Shown here piece by piece: positions 53,473 to 62,151 of a stretch of 64,000 nt of DNA. The notes under the pieces were generated by a model. That model made no database searches. It was not told the origin of the DNA and saw only the letters and a program-made list of their open reading frames with translations. Every line of letters starts with the position of its first letter. Position 1 is the stretch's first letter. The stretch is from Mycobacterium kiyosense. GTDB lineage: Bacteria; Actinomycetota; Actinomycetes; Mycobacteriales; Mycobacteriaceae. The stretch covers positions 310,001 to 374,000 of the forward strand of contig AP025179.1 of assembly GCA_021654635.1 (NCBI GenBank), in the 5' to 3' direction. The position numbers and the translations under genes were made by a program.

Positions 53473-53988
53473 CTACCGGCTGGCGTCGGCCCGTCGCGGC
53501 AGCTTCCACCCTGGCCGCACGAAGTGGCAGGTGTAGCCGTGCGGATAGCGCAGCAGGTAGTCCTGGTGCTCGGGCTCGGCCTCCCAGAAATCCCCGACCG
53601 GGCTGACCTCGGTCACCACCTTGCCCGGCCACAGCCCGGAGGCATCGACATCGGCGATGGTGTCCAGCGCGATCCGCTTCTGCTCCTCGTCGGTGTAGAA
53701 GATCGCTGATCGGTAGCTGGGGCCGCGGTCGTTGCCCTGCCGGTCCTTGGTGGTCGGGTCGTGGATCTGAAAGAAGAACTCCAGCAGTGTGCGGAAGTCG
53801 GTGACGCTCGGGTCGAAGATGATCTCGACGGCCTCGGCGTGCGTCCCGTGGTTGCGATACGTCGCGTTGGGAACGTCGCCACCGCTGTAGCCGACCCGCG
53901 TGGACACCACGCCGGGTTGCCTACGGATTAGATCTTGCATGCCCCAGAAGCAGCCGCCGGCGAGAACTGCTCGTTGTGTGCTAGTCAT
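53473..53988 (-). CDS. msrA: Peptide methionine sulfoxide reductase MsrA (Rv0137c)
   Basis: A 171-residue enzyme that reduces methionine-S-sulfoxide. The catalytic motif is [13 protein letters not shown] (GCFWG), followed by [23 protein letters not shown] and [15 protein letters not shown] at 53988. Transcribed with, or just after, nothing obvious: the LLM gene lies upstream in the same orientation 87 bp away. Same neighbour order as in M. tuberculosis. Confidence 0.93.
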   Translation of the reverse strand: MTSTQRAVLAGGCFWGMQDLIRRQPGVVSTRVGYSGGDVPNATYRNHGTHAEAVEIIFDPSVTDFRTLLEFFFQIHDPTTKDRQGNDRGPSYRSAIFYTDEEQKRIALDTIADVDASGLWPGKVVTEVSPVGDFWEAEPEHQDYLLRYPHGYTCHFVRPGWKLPRRADASR

Positions 53989-54075
53989 CTGTGGTCCTCT
54001 TCGCGCTCGGGAATCGTGGTCCACCTCATCGGCACAGCCAAGCCTAGCCGCGTTTGCGGTCTCGGGTTCGAGAGC

Positions 54076-55110
54076 TCACGCCCCCGCAGTCGCGGGAGCC
54101 AGAGCTGCCACCGTGTTGCGAAACGCGTCTTCGCTCGCGGCCGCCTCCAGCGGAGGTACGTAGGGCGTGTGCAGCACGATGTGGTCGAGCGCTCCTTCGA
54201 ATTGCGCGATCTGCTCGCGACCTTCCTCGGGGGTTCCGCAGATCGCGAAGGTTTTGACCACGTTTTCTGGAATGTCGTCGAAAGCCGTTACTCCCTCGGT
54301 GAGCAGCTTGGTCAGTATCGCGTCGCGTTCCTCGGTGAGCCCCTCGAACTGAACCATCGGATCGGCGCCGGGAAAGCAGATGTAGTTCCCCACCTGAATG
54401 CGTGCTCGACGCATTGCCTCCGCACGATCCTCGGACACGCTGCAGATGACGAGCGCGGCGATCTCGACATCGCTGGGCGCGCGTCCGGCCGCCTCGGCGC
54501 CGGCCGCCACCTGCGGGCGATAGATCTCGTTGAAGTAGCGCGGAGTAGCCATGTAACCCAGTGCGCCGTCAGCGATCTCACCGGCCAGCCGCAGCATCCG
54601 GGGCCGCACGACCGACAGGAAGATCGGGATCTGCGGTCGAACCAGCTGCCGTACGCCCCAGGGGTTGAACGCCGGGCTGGCGGCTTTGTAGAACTTGCCT
54701 TCGTAGCTGAACGGCTCGCCGTCGCCGAGGTGCTTCCAGTGCGCCCGCATCACCTCGATGTACTCCCGGATGCGCGGCAGTGGGTGGGTGATGTCGGCGC
54801 CGTTGAACACATCGGTCCACATCGCGCCGCCGTTGGCCAGGCCGATGAGTGCGCGACCGTTGGTCAGTTCGTCGAGGTCGGCTGCGGCGTTGGCCATCGC
54901 GAACGGGCTGCGACTACAGGCGGTGGCGATGCCGGTCGCATGCCTGATCTGCGTCGTCGATCCCGCGCAGGTGGCGTGAATCATGAAGGGATTGCGGAAG
55001 AATTCGTAATCCCACAGCGAATCGAAGCCGGCGGCGTCGGCTATGGCAGCCAATTCGGTGAACTTGCCGTACGGCTGGTTCAGGATCGGCATCGAGATAC
55101 CAACCTTCAT
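54076..55110 (-). CDS. LLM-class F420-dependent oxidoreductase
   Basis: A 344-residue luciferase-like protein: KVGISMPILNQPYGKFTELAAIADAAGFDSLWDYEFF, NGRALIGLANGGAMWTDVFNGA, IPIFLSVVRPRMLRLAGEIADGALGYMATPRYF. ATG 55110 is preceded by TGGAGGCGC. It is divergent from the Rv0138 homologue, and the 220-bp gap holds a KstR-like palindrome, so both directions may answer to sterol metabolism. Not in the M. tuberculosis order I recall. Confidence 0.88.
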   Translation of the reverse strand: MKVGISMPILNQPYGKFTELAAIADAAGFDSLWDYEFFRNPFMIHATCAGSTTQIRHATGIATACSRSPFAMANAAADLDELTNGRALIGLANGGAMWTDVFNGADITHPLPRIREYIEVMRAHWKHLGDGEPFSYEGKFYKAASPAFNPWGVRQLVRPQIPIFLSVVRPRMLRLAGEIADGALGYMATPRYFNEIYRPQVAAGAEAAGRAPSDVEIAALVICSVSEDRAEAMRRARIQVGNYICFPGADPMVQFEGLTEERDAILTKLLTEGVTAFDDIPENVVKTFAICGTPEEGREQIAQFEGALDHIVLHTPYVPPLEAAASEDAFRNTVAALAPATAGA

Positions 55111-55308
55111 GCTGCGCCTCCATTTCTCGTCATTGAGACGGTGCGTATCTAAAACCGAGCTGGCTCGAACATATCGCAAAGAATGCGACCGAACACGGGG
55201 GGCTGGGCTGGGCGCCGGGAGCCGGGGCCGCAGGCTGAGGACGCCGTGCCGGGGGAGGGCGACGCAGCAGCCCGCACCGGGTGCAGCGACGCCCTCGACA
55301 AACCTCAG

Positions 55309-55322
55309 TAGAACATGTTCTA
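55309..55322. promoter_or_regulatory. 14-bp palindrome matching the KstR box
   Basis: TAGAACATGTTCTA is a perfect 14-bp palindrome. It matches the published KstR consensus TnnAACnnGTTnnA at every defined position. It lies nine bases upstream of the GTG at 55331 and overlaps a possible -10 (TAGTTT, 55321-55326), so KstR bound here would block transcription. KstR is the repressor of cholesterol catabolism in mycobacteria. Confidence 0.65.
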
Positions 55323-55330
55323 GTTTTGGC

Positions 55331-55837
55331 GTGAGTAGTCCGGAATTCACCAAAGACGAACTGGCATCGGCCTTCGAGAAGTTCGAACACACCGTCGCCC
55401 GCGCGGCCGCGACACACGACTGGGACGCCTGGGTGCAGCACTACACCCCGGACGTCGAATACATCGAGCACGCGATGGGCACCATGCACGGGCGCGACGA
55501 GGTCCGCGCCTGGATCGAGCGCACGATGTCGACCTTCCCGGGCAGCTACATGGTGGAATTCCCGTCGCTGTGGTCGGTGATCGACGAGCCCACCGGCCGG
55601 GTGATCATGGAACTGGACAACCCGATGCGAGACCCCGGCGACGGCAGCGTGATCACCGCGACCAACATCTCGATCATCACCTATGCCGGTGACGGTCTGT
55701 GGCGCCGGCAGGAAGACATCTACAACCCGCTGCGCTTCCTACAGGCCGGGCTGAAATGGTGCAAAAAGGCCCAGGAGTGCGGCAACCTCGACGCCGAGGC
55801 CGCGGCCTGGATGAAGCGCAACGGCGGTGGCCGGTGA
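55331..55837 (+). CDS. SnoaL-like / NTF2-fold protein (Rv0138)
   Basis: A 168-residue NTF2-fold protein: HTVARAAATHDWDAWVQHYTPDVEYIEHAMGTMHGRDEVRAWI is the usual SnoaL opening, with conserved Trp/His and a His/Asp in the pocket. Related folds act as dehydratases or isomerases on polyketides and steroids. GTG at 55331, possibly leaderless. Its stop overlaps the next GTG start (GTGA), so it is coupled to the epimerase gene. Confidence 0.85.
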   Translation: MSSPEFTKDELASAFEKFEHTVARAAATHDWDAWVQHYTPDVEYIEHAMGTMHGRDEVRAWIERTMSTFPGSYMVEFPSLWSVIDEPTGRVIMELDNPMRDPGDGSVITATNISIITYAGDGLWRRQEDIYNPLRFLQAGLKWCKKAQECGNLDAEAAAWMKRNGGGR

Positions 55838-56871
55838 GCGGCAAGCCCAAGCTGGTCATCGGCGCCAACGGATTCCTGGGCTCCCACGTCACCCGCCTGC
55901 TGGTGCGAGACGGCCACCAGGTACGGGTGATGGTGCGCTCAGGCGCCAACACCCGATCCATCGACGACCTGGACGTGACCCGCTTTCACGGTGACGTCTT
56001 CGACACCGCGACCGTGCGCGCAGCCATGGACGGCGTTGACGACGTCTACTACTGCGTCGTTGACACCCGGGCGTGGCTGCAGGACCCGGCTCCGCTGTTC
56101 CGCACCAACGTCGAAGGGCTGCGCAACGTCCTGGATGTCGCCAAAGACGTCGCGAAAGACGGTGGGCTGCATCGATTTGTCTTCACCAGCACCTACGCGA
56201 CGGTGGACCGCCGGCGCGGACACGTGGCCACCGAGGAAGACCGGATCCCGCCGCAGCGCCGGGTGAGTCCGTACGTGCGGTCCCGGGTGCAGGCCGAGGA
56301 TCTGGTGCTGCGCTACGTCGCCGAACACGGCTTGCCCGCGGTGGCGATGTGCGTGTCGACGACCTACGGCGCCGGCGACTGGGGCCGCACCCCGCACGGC
56401 GCCTTCATCGCCGGCGCGGTCTTCGGCAAGCTGCCGTTCCTGATGCAGGGCATCCAGCTGGAGGTGGTGGGAGTCGACGACGCGGCGCGGGCAATGATCC
56501 TGGCTGCCGAGCGCGGTCGTAACGGTGAGAAGTACCTGATCTCCGAACGCATGATCCCGTTGACCGAGGTGGTCCGTATCGCGGCCGACGAGGCCGGGAT
56601 GCCGCCGCCGAAATGGGCCATCCCGGTACCGGCGCTCTACGCCCTGGGCGGGCTGGGCAGCCTGCGCGCCAAGCTCACCGGCAAGGATGCCGAGCTCAGC
56701 CTGGAGTCGGTGCGGATGATGCGCGCCGAAGCTCCCGTCGACCACGGCAGGGCGGTACGGGAGCTGGGTTGGCAGCCCCGACCAGTGGAGGAGTCGATAC
56801 GTGAGGCGGCCCGCTTCTGGGCGGCCATGCGCAAGACCAGCAAGGGTAGCCAGACCGCTCAAACGGAATAG
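55834..56871 (+). CDS. NAD-dependent epimerase/dehydratase (3-beta-HSD-like, Rv0139)
   Basis: A 345-residue extended SDR. LVIGANGFLGSHVTRLL is the NAD motif, RFHGDVFDTATVRAAMDGVDDVYYCV the second part, FVFTSTYATVDR the Ser, and SPYVRSRVQAEDLVL the YxxxK-equivalent (here Tyr-Val-Arg-Ser-Arg, an Arg in place of Lys). That substitution is unusual and may alter activity. It is similar in layout to steroid 3-beta-hydroxysteroid dehydrogenases. Coupled to Rv0138 upstream. Confidence 0.85.
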   Translation: MSGKPKLVIGANGFLGSHVTRLLVRDGHQVRVMVRSGANTRSIDDLDVTRFHGDVFDTATVRAAMDGVDDVYYCVVDTRAWLQDPAPLFRTNVEGLRNVLDVAKDVAKDGGLHRFVFTSTYATVDRRRGHVATEEDRIPPQRRVSPYVRSRVQAEDLVLRYVAEHGLPAVAMCVSTTYGAGDWGRTPHGAFIAGAVFGKLPFLMQGIQLEVVGVDDAARAMILAAERGRNGEKYLISERMIPLTEVVRIAADEAGMPPPKWAIPVPALYALGGLGSLRAKLTGKDAELSLESVRMMRAEAPVDHGRAVRELGWQPRPVEESIREAARFWAAMRKTSKGSQTAQTE

Positions 56872-56881
56872 GCTCGCGGCA

Positions 56882-57697
56882 ATGGAACGTGTTCATGTCG
56901 ACCTGGCCGGACCACCGCAGACCATGCTCGCGACGCTGTACGCCAAAGCTCTCGACGCCGACGCGCCGAAATCGATCCTGCACGACGACTTCGCGAAAGC
57001 CGCCGTCGCGCAAATCGATTACGACTGGCGGGCGACCACCATCACTCCACGGCGAGCCCCTTCGGTGGCCGTTCGCACCGCCCACTTCGACACCTGGACG
57101 CGCCAGTTTCTGGCCGCACACGAACACGCCACGGTGCTGCACGTCGGCTGCGGCCTGGACGCCCGGGTCTACCGGCTGGACCCCGGACCCGGCGTGCGGT
57201 GGTACGACGTGGACTACCCCGACGTCGTCGAACTTCGCAAACGCGTCTACCCCGCTCGCGACGGATACCGGATGCTGGCCGCGTCGGTGACCGAGCCGAG
57301 CTGGCTGGCCGAGGTGCCGGCCGACCGCCCCACTCTGTTCCTCGGTGAGGGCCTGACGATGTACCTGACCCAGGACGACGGGCTGGCGCTGCTGCGTCGT
57401 GTCGTGGACCGTTTTCCCTCCGGCGAACTGCAGTTCGACTCGTTCAACACGCTCGGGATCCGCACGCAGGTGACCAACGCCGTGGTCCGCCGCTCTGGGT
57501 CGACGCTGTACTGGGCGATCGACCGACCGTCGGACATATTGGACGCGGTTGCGGGAACTCGCCTGCTTGCGTGGGAATCAGTTTTCGACAGCGATACGTT
57601 CCACCAAGTGGCGCCGGTGGTTCGCTGGTTGGGCCGGGTGATGTCGTTGGTCCCGGCGATGCGGTACATGGCGCAGTATCACCGCTACGCATTCTGA
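56882..57697 (+). CDS. SAM-dependent methyltransferase (leucine carboxyl methyltransferase-like)
   Basis: A 271-residue methyltransferase of the PF04072 type. VLHVGCGLDARVYRLDPGPGVRWYDVDYPDVVELRKRVYP contains the SAM-binding GCGxDxR and acidic loop. LFLGEGLTMYLTQDDGLALLRRVVDRF is the family's second landmark. Mycobacteria carry many paralogues with unknown substrates. ATG at 56882, ten bases after the epimerase stop, so probably in the same operon. Confidence 0.87.
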   Translation: MERVHVDLAGPPQTMLATLYAKALDADAPKSILHDDFAKAAVAQIDYDWRATTITPRRAPSVAVRTAHFDTWTRQFLAAHEHATVLHVGCGLDARVYRLDPGPGVRWYDVDYPDVVELRKRVYPARDGYRMLAASVTEPSWLAEVPADRPTLFLGEGLTMYLTQDDGLALLRRVVDRFPSGELQFDSFNTLGIRTQVTNAVVRRSGSTLYWAIDRPSDILDAVAGTRLLAWESVFDSDTFHQVAPVVRWLGRVMSLVPAMRYMAQYHRYAF

Positions 57698-57712
57698 GGA
57701 AGAAGGTCGACC

Positions 57713-58087
57713 ATGAGCCACCCGGAAATCAAGGAGCCCAGTGCAGGACACCCGATCACCATCGAACCGACCGCGGCCCGGGTACAGGTCCGCGTCAACG
57801 GTGAACTGATCGCCGACACCACCGCGGCGCTGGGTCTGCAGGAGGCCACTTTGCCTCTGGTGCAATACATTCCGCTTGCCGACGTCGCGCAGGACCGGCT
57901 CCGCCGCTCCGACACCACCAGTTACTGCCCGTTCAAGGGTGAGGCCAGCTACTACAGCGTCACCACCGCCGCCGGCGACACCGTGCCGGATGCGATCTGG
58001 ACCTACGAGCAGCCCTACCCGCGGGTCGCCGCGATCGCCGGGCACGTCGCCTTCTATCCGAACAAGGCCGACATCACGGTCGGCTAG
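57713..58087 (+). CDS. DUF427 protein (Rv0140)
   Basis: A 124-residue DUF427 protein (RVQVRVNGELIADTTAALGLQEATLPLVQYIPLADV, TTSYCPFKGEASYYSV, WTYEQPYPRVAAIAGHVAFYPNKAD). The CPFKG and HVAFY segments are family hallmarks. Small beta-rich fold of unknown function. ATG at 57713 is preceded by GAGGAAGAAGG. Probably the last gene of the Rv0138-Rv0140 unit; its end overlaps the convergent SnoaL gene by four bases. Confidence 0.9.
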   Translation: MSHPEIKEPSAGHPITIEPTAARVQVRVNGELIADTTAALGLQEATLPLVQYIPLADVAQDRLRRSDTTSYCPFKGEASYYSVTTAAGDTVPDAIWTYEQPYPRVAAIAGHVAFYPNKADITVG

Positions 58088-58467
58088 GGAAACATCCGCG
58101 CGAACGACTGGGTGTCGCTGTATTCGCGCATCGAGGTGATCATGCCGTCCTGGGTGTCGAAAATGCAGACGAACGGGCTTTCGTATTTGTCCCCGGTGGG
58201 TCCGACGCCCTCGACCTGACCCTCGATCACCACCGTCTCGCCCTCGTTGACGCACCGCAGCAGGTCGATGTTGACCTCGAACACCTGCTTGCGCCGGTCG
58301 TTGGCGCGCCGCATGGCATCCTTGTCCAGCGTCGTGCGGCCGACGATGCTCCAGTAAGTGAAGTCGTCGCGCAGCAGCGCGAACCCCTCGTCGAGGTCTC
58401 CGCCCTCGCACAAGCTCTGCAGGAACATCCATGCCAGCTCGGCCTGCGGGTCGTCGAAAGGCGTCAT
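58084..58467 (-). CDS. SnoaL-like protein (Rv0141c)
   Basis: A 127-residue NTF2-fold protein: LAWMFLQSLCEGGDLDEGFALLRDDFTYWSIVGRTTLDKDAM, then VVIEGQVEGVGPTGDKYESPFVCIFDTQDGMITSMREYSDT. Often a limonene-1,2-epoxide hydrolase- or steroid-isomerase-like fold. ATG at 58467 with GGATGG upstream. Divergent from the glycosylase gene across a 73-bp gap. Confidence 0.85.
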   Translation of the reverse strand: MTPFDDPQAELAWMFLQSLCEGGDLDEGFALLRDDFTYWSIVGRTTLDKDAMRRANDRRKQVFEVNIDLLRCVNEGETVVIEGQVEGVGPTGDKYESPFVCIFDTQDGMITSMREYSDTQSFARMFP

Positions 58468-58540
58468 CACCAGGCCATCCTGTAACGGGGCACAGTTGGC
58501 GGTCAATCGACGTGCCGTCGAACAAAGGAGACTCGAACCG

Positions 58541-59449
58541 GTGATCACACGCACCGTCACGTTTCCCGGCGCCGGGGGGTTCGGGCACACGTTGGCTCCG
58601 CTGCGCCGCGGCCGCGGCGACCCCTGCTTCCGGGTGCCCGGTGACGGCACGATCTGGCGCACCAGCCTGTTGCCGTCCGGGCCGGTCTCGGCGTGCATCG
58701 CCACGGTGTCCCGCGACACGGCACGATGTGCAGCGTGGGGCGACGGTGCGGCGGAATTCGTGGACGCGCTGCCCGCACTGCTGGGCGCTGACGACGACGC
58801 GTCCGGTTTCCGGCCGTACCACCCGACGATTGCCGCCGCCCACCGCAAGGTGCCCAACCTGCGGTTGGGTCGCACCGGCCAGGTGCTTGAAGCGCTCATC
58901 CCGGCCGTCATCGAGCAGCGGGTGCCGGGTGCCGATGCCTTCCGCTCCTGGCGGGTGTTGGTCACCAAATACGGCACACCGGCGCCCGGCCCGGCTCCGG
59001 ACGGGATGCGGGTGCCGCCTTCGGCAGACGCGTGGCGGCACATCCCGTCCTGGGAGTTCCATCTCGCCAACGTCGACCCGGGCCGGGCGCAGACGGTGGT
59101 CGGCTGTGCGCGGCGGGCGTCGTCGCTGGAACGACTGGCCGCCATGCCGCCCGCCCAGGCTCGTGCGGCGCTGACGTCACTGCCGGGCATCGGGGCGTGG
59201 ACGGCGGCCGAGACGGCGCAACGGGCTTTCGGGGATGCCGACGCCCTGTCCATCGGCGACTACCACATATGCAAGATGATCGGCTGGACATTGCTGGGTC
59301 ACCCGGTTGACGACGCGAGAATGGTCGAGTTGCTCGAACCCATGCGTCCGCACCGGCACCGGGTGGTGCGGGTGCTCGAAGCCAGTGGCCTGGCCTACGA
59401 ACCGCGCCGCGGTCCGCGGCTGCCGGTGCAGCACATTCACCGGCTGTGA
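58541..59449 (+). CDS. HhH-GPD DNA glycosylase-like protein (Rv0142)
   Basis: A 302-residue protein similar to AlkA-type 3-methyladenine glycosylases. The helix-hairpin-helix LTSLPGIGAWTAAETAQRAFGDADALSIGDYH ends with the catalytic Asp (GDYH). LEALIPAVIEQRVPG is the preceding conserved helix. It would remove alkylated bases from DNA. GTG at 58541 is preceded by AAAGGAG. Confidence 0.87.
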   Translation: MITRTVTFPGAGGFGHTLAPLRRGRGDPCFRVPGDGTIWRTSLLPSGPVSACIATVSRDTARCAAWGDGAAEFVDALPALLGADDDASGFRPYHPTIAAAHRKVPNLRLGRTGQVLEALIPAVIEQRVPGADAFRSWRVLVTKYGTPAPGPAPDGMRVPPSADAWRHIPSWEFHLANVDPGRAQTVVGCARRASSLERLAAMPPAQARAALTSLPGIGAWTAAETAQRAFGDADALSIGDYHICKMIGWTLLGHPVDDARMVELLEPMRPHRHRVVRVLEASGLAYEPRRGPRLPVQHIHRL

Positions 59450-59516
59450 GTGGTTAGCGCTCGGGTCATCGGGTACACGCGTCTGAGGACAGTAAGCGAC
59501 TCTTTAGGGGAAACCG

Positions 59517-60067
59517 ATGACGCAGTTCACCATTCCGGGGGCTCACCGACAAGCAGGGCGCACGCCTCGCCGAACTACTGCAGCGCCAGCTGAGCACCTA
59601 TAACGACCTACACCTGACGCTCAAGCACATTCACTGGAATGTGGTGGGCCCCAACTTCATCGGCGTGCACGAGATGATCGACCCGCAGGTGGAGGCGGTG
59701 CGCACGTTCGCCGACGATGTGGCCGAACGCATCGCCGCGTTGGGCGCCTCCCCCCAAGGGCACGCCGAACGCCATCATCGAGGACCGGGACTGGGACGAC
59801 TACTCGGTGGGCCGTGACACCGTCCAGGCCCACCTGGCCGCGCTGGACCTGGTCTACAACGGGGTGATCGAAGATGTTCGCAAGGCCATCGACGAGACCG
59901 ACGAACTCGACCCGGTGACCCAGGACCTGTTGATCGGCCAGGCGGGTCAGCTGGAGAAGTTCCAGTGGTTCGTCCGGGCGCACTTGGAGAGTTCGGGCGG
60001 AAAACTCGACCACGAGGGCTCGACTACGGAAAAGGGTGCCGCGAAGTCGGCGCGCGGAAAAGGCTGA
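59517..60067 (+). pseudogene. dps: Dps-family ferritin-like DNA-binding protein, frameshifted twice
   Basis: A Dps gene of the M. smegmatis Dps1 type. ATG 59517 (MTQFTIPG) has TAGGGGAAA upstream. An extra G in the G5 run (59537-59541) breaks the frame before LTDKQGARLAELLQRQLSTYNDLHLTLKHIHWNVVGPNFIGVHE (ferroxidase ligands). An extra C in the C6 run (59750-59755) breaks it again before GTPNAIIEDRDWDDYS and the C-terminal FQWFVRAHLESSGGKL. Removing both gives 182 aa with a Lys-rich tail, matching known length. Protein conservation across both breaks strongly suggests sequencing error. Dps stores iron and protects DNA. Confidence 0.85.
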
Positions 60068-60079
60068 TCCGGCGCGGGC

Positions 60080-60511
60080 CTATCCGGGGTGCCGCTGGTG
60101 CGGGAACCCGATCCGGAAAAGCACCGATTCGAACTGGTCTTCGACGTCTTCGACGACTTTTTCGATATACCCGACCGGTGACTTGACGAACTCTGCCGCG
60201 CTGGCTTGCACGGCGGCTATCGCCGCCTTCCCGCCGTTGTCGGCGCCTTTATAGGCCCATTCCGCGGCGGTGAGCGCGGCCGCGAATTGTTGCTGCAGCG
60301 CGGCCTGGAAGGAACTCAGGGCACCCTGCAACTGCTGGTTGTATTTTCCGAATACCGCCGCGACGGCCGTTGACACCTCGTCCGCGGCGGCCGCAGGGAG
60401 GGCGTTGAGATGGGAAGTGGCCTGATTGGCCGCAGTGATGCCGTTGCCGACTTGTTGGACCTGCCCGGCCGCGTCGAGCAGGGCCTGAGGTTCCACGGTG
60501 ACGTGCGACAT
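60080..60511 (-). CDS. PE-family protein
   Basis: A 143-residue protein with the PE-type N terminus: SHVTVEPQALLDAAGQVQQVGNG, NALPAAAADEVSTAVAAVFGKYNQQLQ and a second helix (FQAALQQQFAAALTAAEWAYKGAD). The WAYKGAD contains the YxxxD signal used by type VII (ESX) secretion. The C-terminal part (AEFVKSPVGYIEKVVEDVEDQF) is short and acidic. No PPE gene is adjacent, which is unusual for a non-PGRS PE protein. ATG at 60511. Confidence 0.82.
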   Translation of the reverse strand: MSHVTVEPQALLDAAGQVQQVGNGITAANQATSHLNALPAAAADEVSTAVAAVFGKYNQQLQGALSSFQAALQQQFAAALTAAEWAYKGADNGGKAAIAAVQASAAEFVKSPVGYIEKVVEDVEDQFESVLFRIGFPHQRHPG

Positions 60512-60615
60512 GAATATGCCTTCCGCACTTGGTGATTGGTGGAGGGGGATTGGTCGAAGGGTAATTGGTCGAAGTGAGGGGATGTTAGCCGAATTCGGAC
60601 GCCGAATGCGGCATT

Positions 60616-62037
60616 TTACGAATCATTTGATTTACGCATGCGTTCGGCCGCGGCGACCTCGCGGTTCAACCGTTGCGCTTCGTAGATGGTGACGTTGGTG
60701 CGCGACATCAGCAGCGACGCGATGCCCACCGCGAGAATGGCTCCGGGAACCACGGAGAAAGACCCCGTCATCTCCGCAACCATGATCATGATCGCCAGTG
60801 GGGCGCGCGCGACGCTGCCGAAACACGCCATCATGCCGACCACCACGAAAATCCCCGGTTGATCGGGCACTCCGGGTAACGCCGCCAACTCGCCCAGTCG
60901 CCACGTGGCGCCCCCGACGAATGCGCCGATCACGATGCCGGGACCGAACAGGCCTCCCGATCCGCCGCTCCCGATGGACAGGCAGGTTGCCACGATCTTG
61001 GCGACCGGCAACGCGACGATGACCCACAGCGGGATGGCCAGCAGCGAAGAACGGTCGGCGGCCAGCTGCGCCCAGCCGTAGCCGCTGCTCAGGACCTGGG
61101 GGATCGCCAGGCCCAGCAGCCCGACCAGCAGCCCGCCCAGCGCGGGCTTGAGCACCGGGCCGCCCGGCAGGCGGCGCGCCAGCCTCGCCGAGACGTGGAA
61201 GGCGCGTGCGTAGAGATATCCGACGGCCGCCGCGATCACACCGATCACCACGAACCACAGCAGGGGCCAGGCCCGCTCGAAGCGGTACTCGGCATCGATG
61301 AAACCGAAGAGCGGATCGAAGCCCAGAAACGCACCGAGAATCGCGTACGCCGTTCCGGATGCGATGAACCCGGGCACCAGCGTGCTGTAGTCGAAGTCGT
61401 CCCGATAGACGATCGAGCCGGCCAGCACCGCTCCGCCCAGCGGCGCGGCAAAGATGGCGCCGATCCCCGCGCCGATACCGAGTGCCACGGCCACGCGTCC
61501 GTCGTCGTCGGACAGATGTAGCCGGCGAGTCAGCAGCGAGGCGAAACCGGCCGAAATTTGCGCGGTGGGACCCTCCCGGCCGCCGGATCCGCCCGAACCG
61601 ATGGTCAGCGCGCTGGCGACCATCTTCACCAGCACCGCGCGGCCACGGATGGCCCGCGGGTTGGTGTGCACCGCCTCGATGGCTTCGTCGGTGCCGTGTC
61701 CGGTGGCTTCCGGGGCCAATCTGGCGACGATGAACGCCGACAGCAGCGCCCCGCCCGTCGTCACCAGCGGTATGGCCCAGGCCCGGACGAACCCGGCTGA
61801 TCCGTGGCTGCCGCCCTCACCCACCGGGGTAGGGACGTGGTAGCCGGCCAGATCGCCGAGCAGGAACGCACCGGTGTACTTCAGGGCCTGGTAGAAGACG
61901 ACCGCACCTAAGCCCGAGATAACACCGATTGTGGTGCCCAGCAGCAGCCATTTGGGCAGATAGTTCGCGTTGTGGATGGCGGCGCCGAACCGTCCGCCGG
62001 CGGATTCGGGCGGCGCCTCGCCAGGCTGGTCCGCCAT
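60616..62037 (-). CDS. ClC-family chloride channel / antiporter (Rv0143c)
   Basis: A 473-residue ClC protein with about ten hydrophobic segments. The selectivity motifs are GSGGSGGREGPTAQI (GREGP) and GSGGSGGLFGPGIVIGAF (GxFxP). The usual external Glu is in the GREGP motif. A C-terminal tail (TIYEAQRLNREVAAAERM) follows without CBS domains. It moves Cl- (or F-) across the membrane. Convergent/divergent neighbours give no hint to regulation. Confidence 0.92.
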   Translation of the reverse strand: MADQPGEAPPESAGGRFGAAIHNANYLPKWLLLGTTIGVISGLGAVVFYQALKYTGAFLLGDLAGYHVPTPVGEGGSHGSAGFVRAWAIPLVTTGGALLSAFIVARLAPEATGHGTDEAIEAVHTNPRAIRGRAVLVKMVASALTIGSGGSGGREGPTAQISAGFASLLTRRLHLSDDDGRVAVALGIGAGIGAIFAAPLGGAVLAGSIVYRDDFDYSTLVPGFIASGTAYAILGAFLGFDPLFGFIDAEYRFERAWPLLWFVVIGVIAAAVGYLYARAFHVSARLARRLPGGPVLKPALGGLLVGLLGLAIPQVLSSGYGWAQLAADRSSLLAIPLWVIVALPVAKIVATCLSIGSGGSGGLFGPGIVIGAFVGGATWRLGELAALPGVPDQPGIFVVVGMMACFGSVARAPLAIMIMVAEMTGSFSVVPGAILAVGIASLLMSRTNVTIYEAQRLNREVAAAERMRKSNDS

Positions 62038-62151
62038 GGTCGGCAGGCTATCAGCCGTTTCTGGGCGCCGGTGGCGCGTCGATCACGCCAGAGGAATATT
62101 CGGACCGCAGTCCGGTTATACCGGGCAAGCTGGAATAATCAGGAGGTAGAA

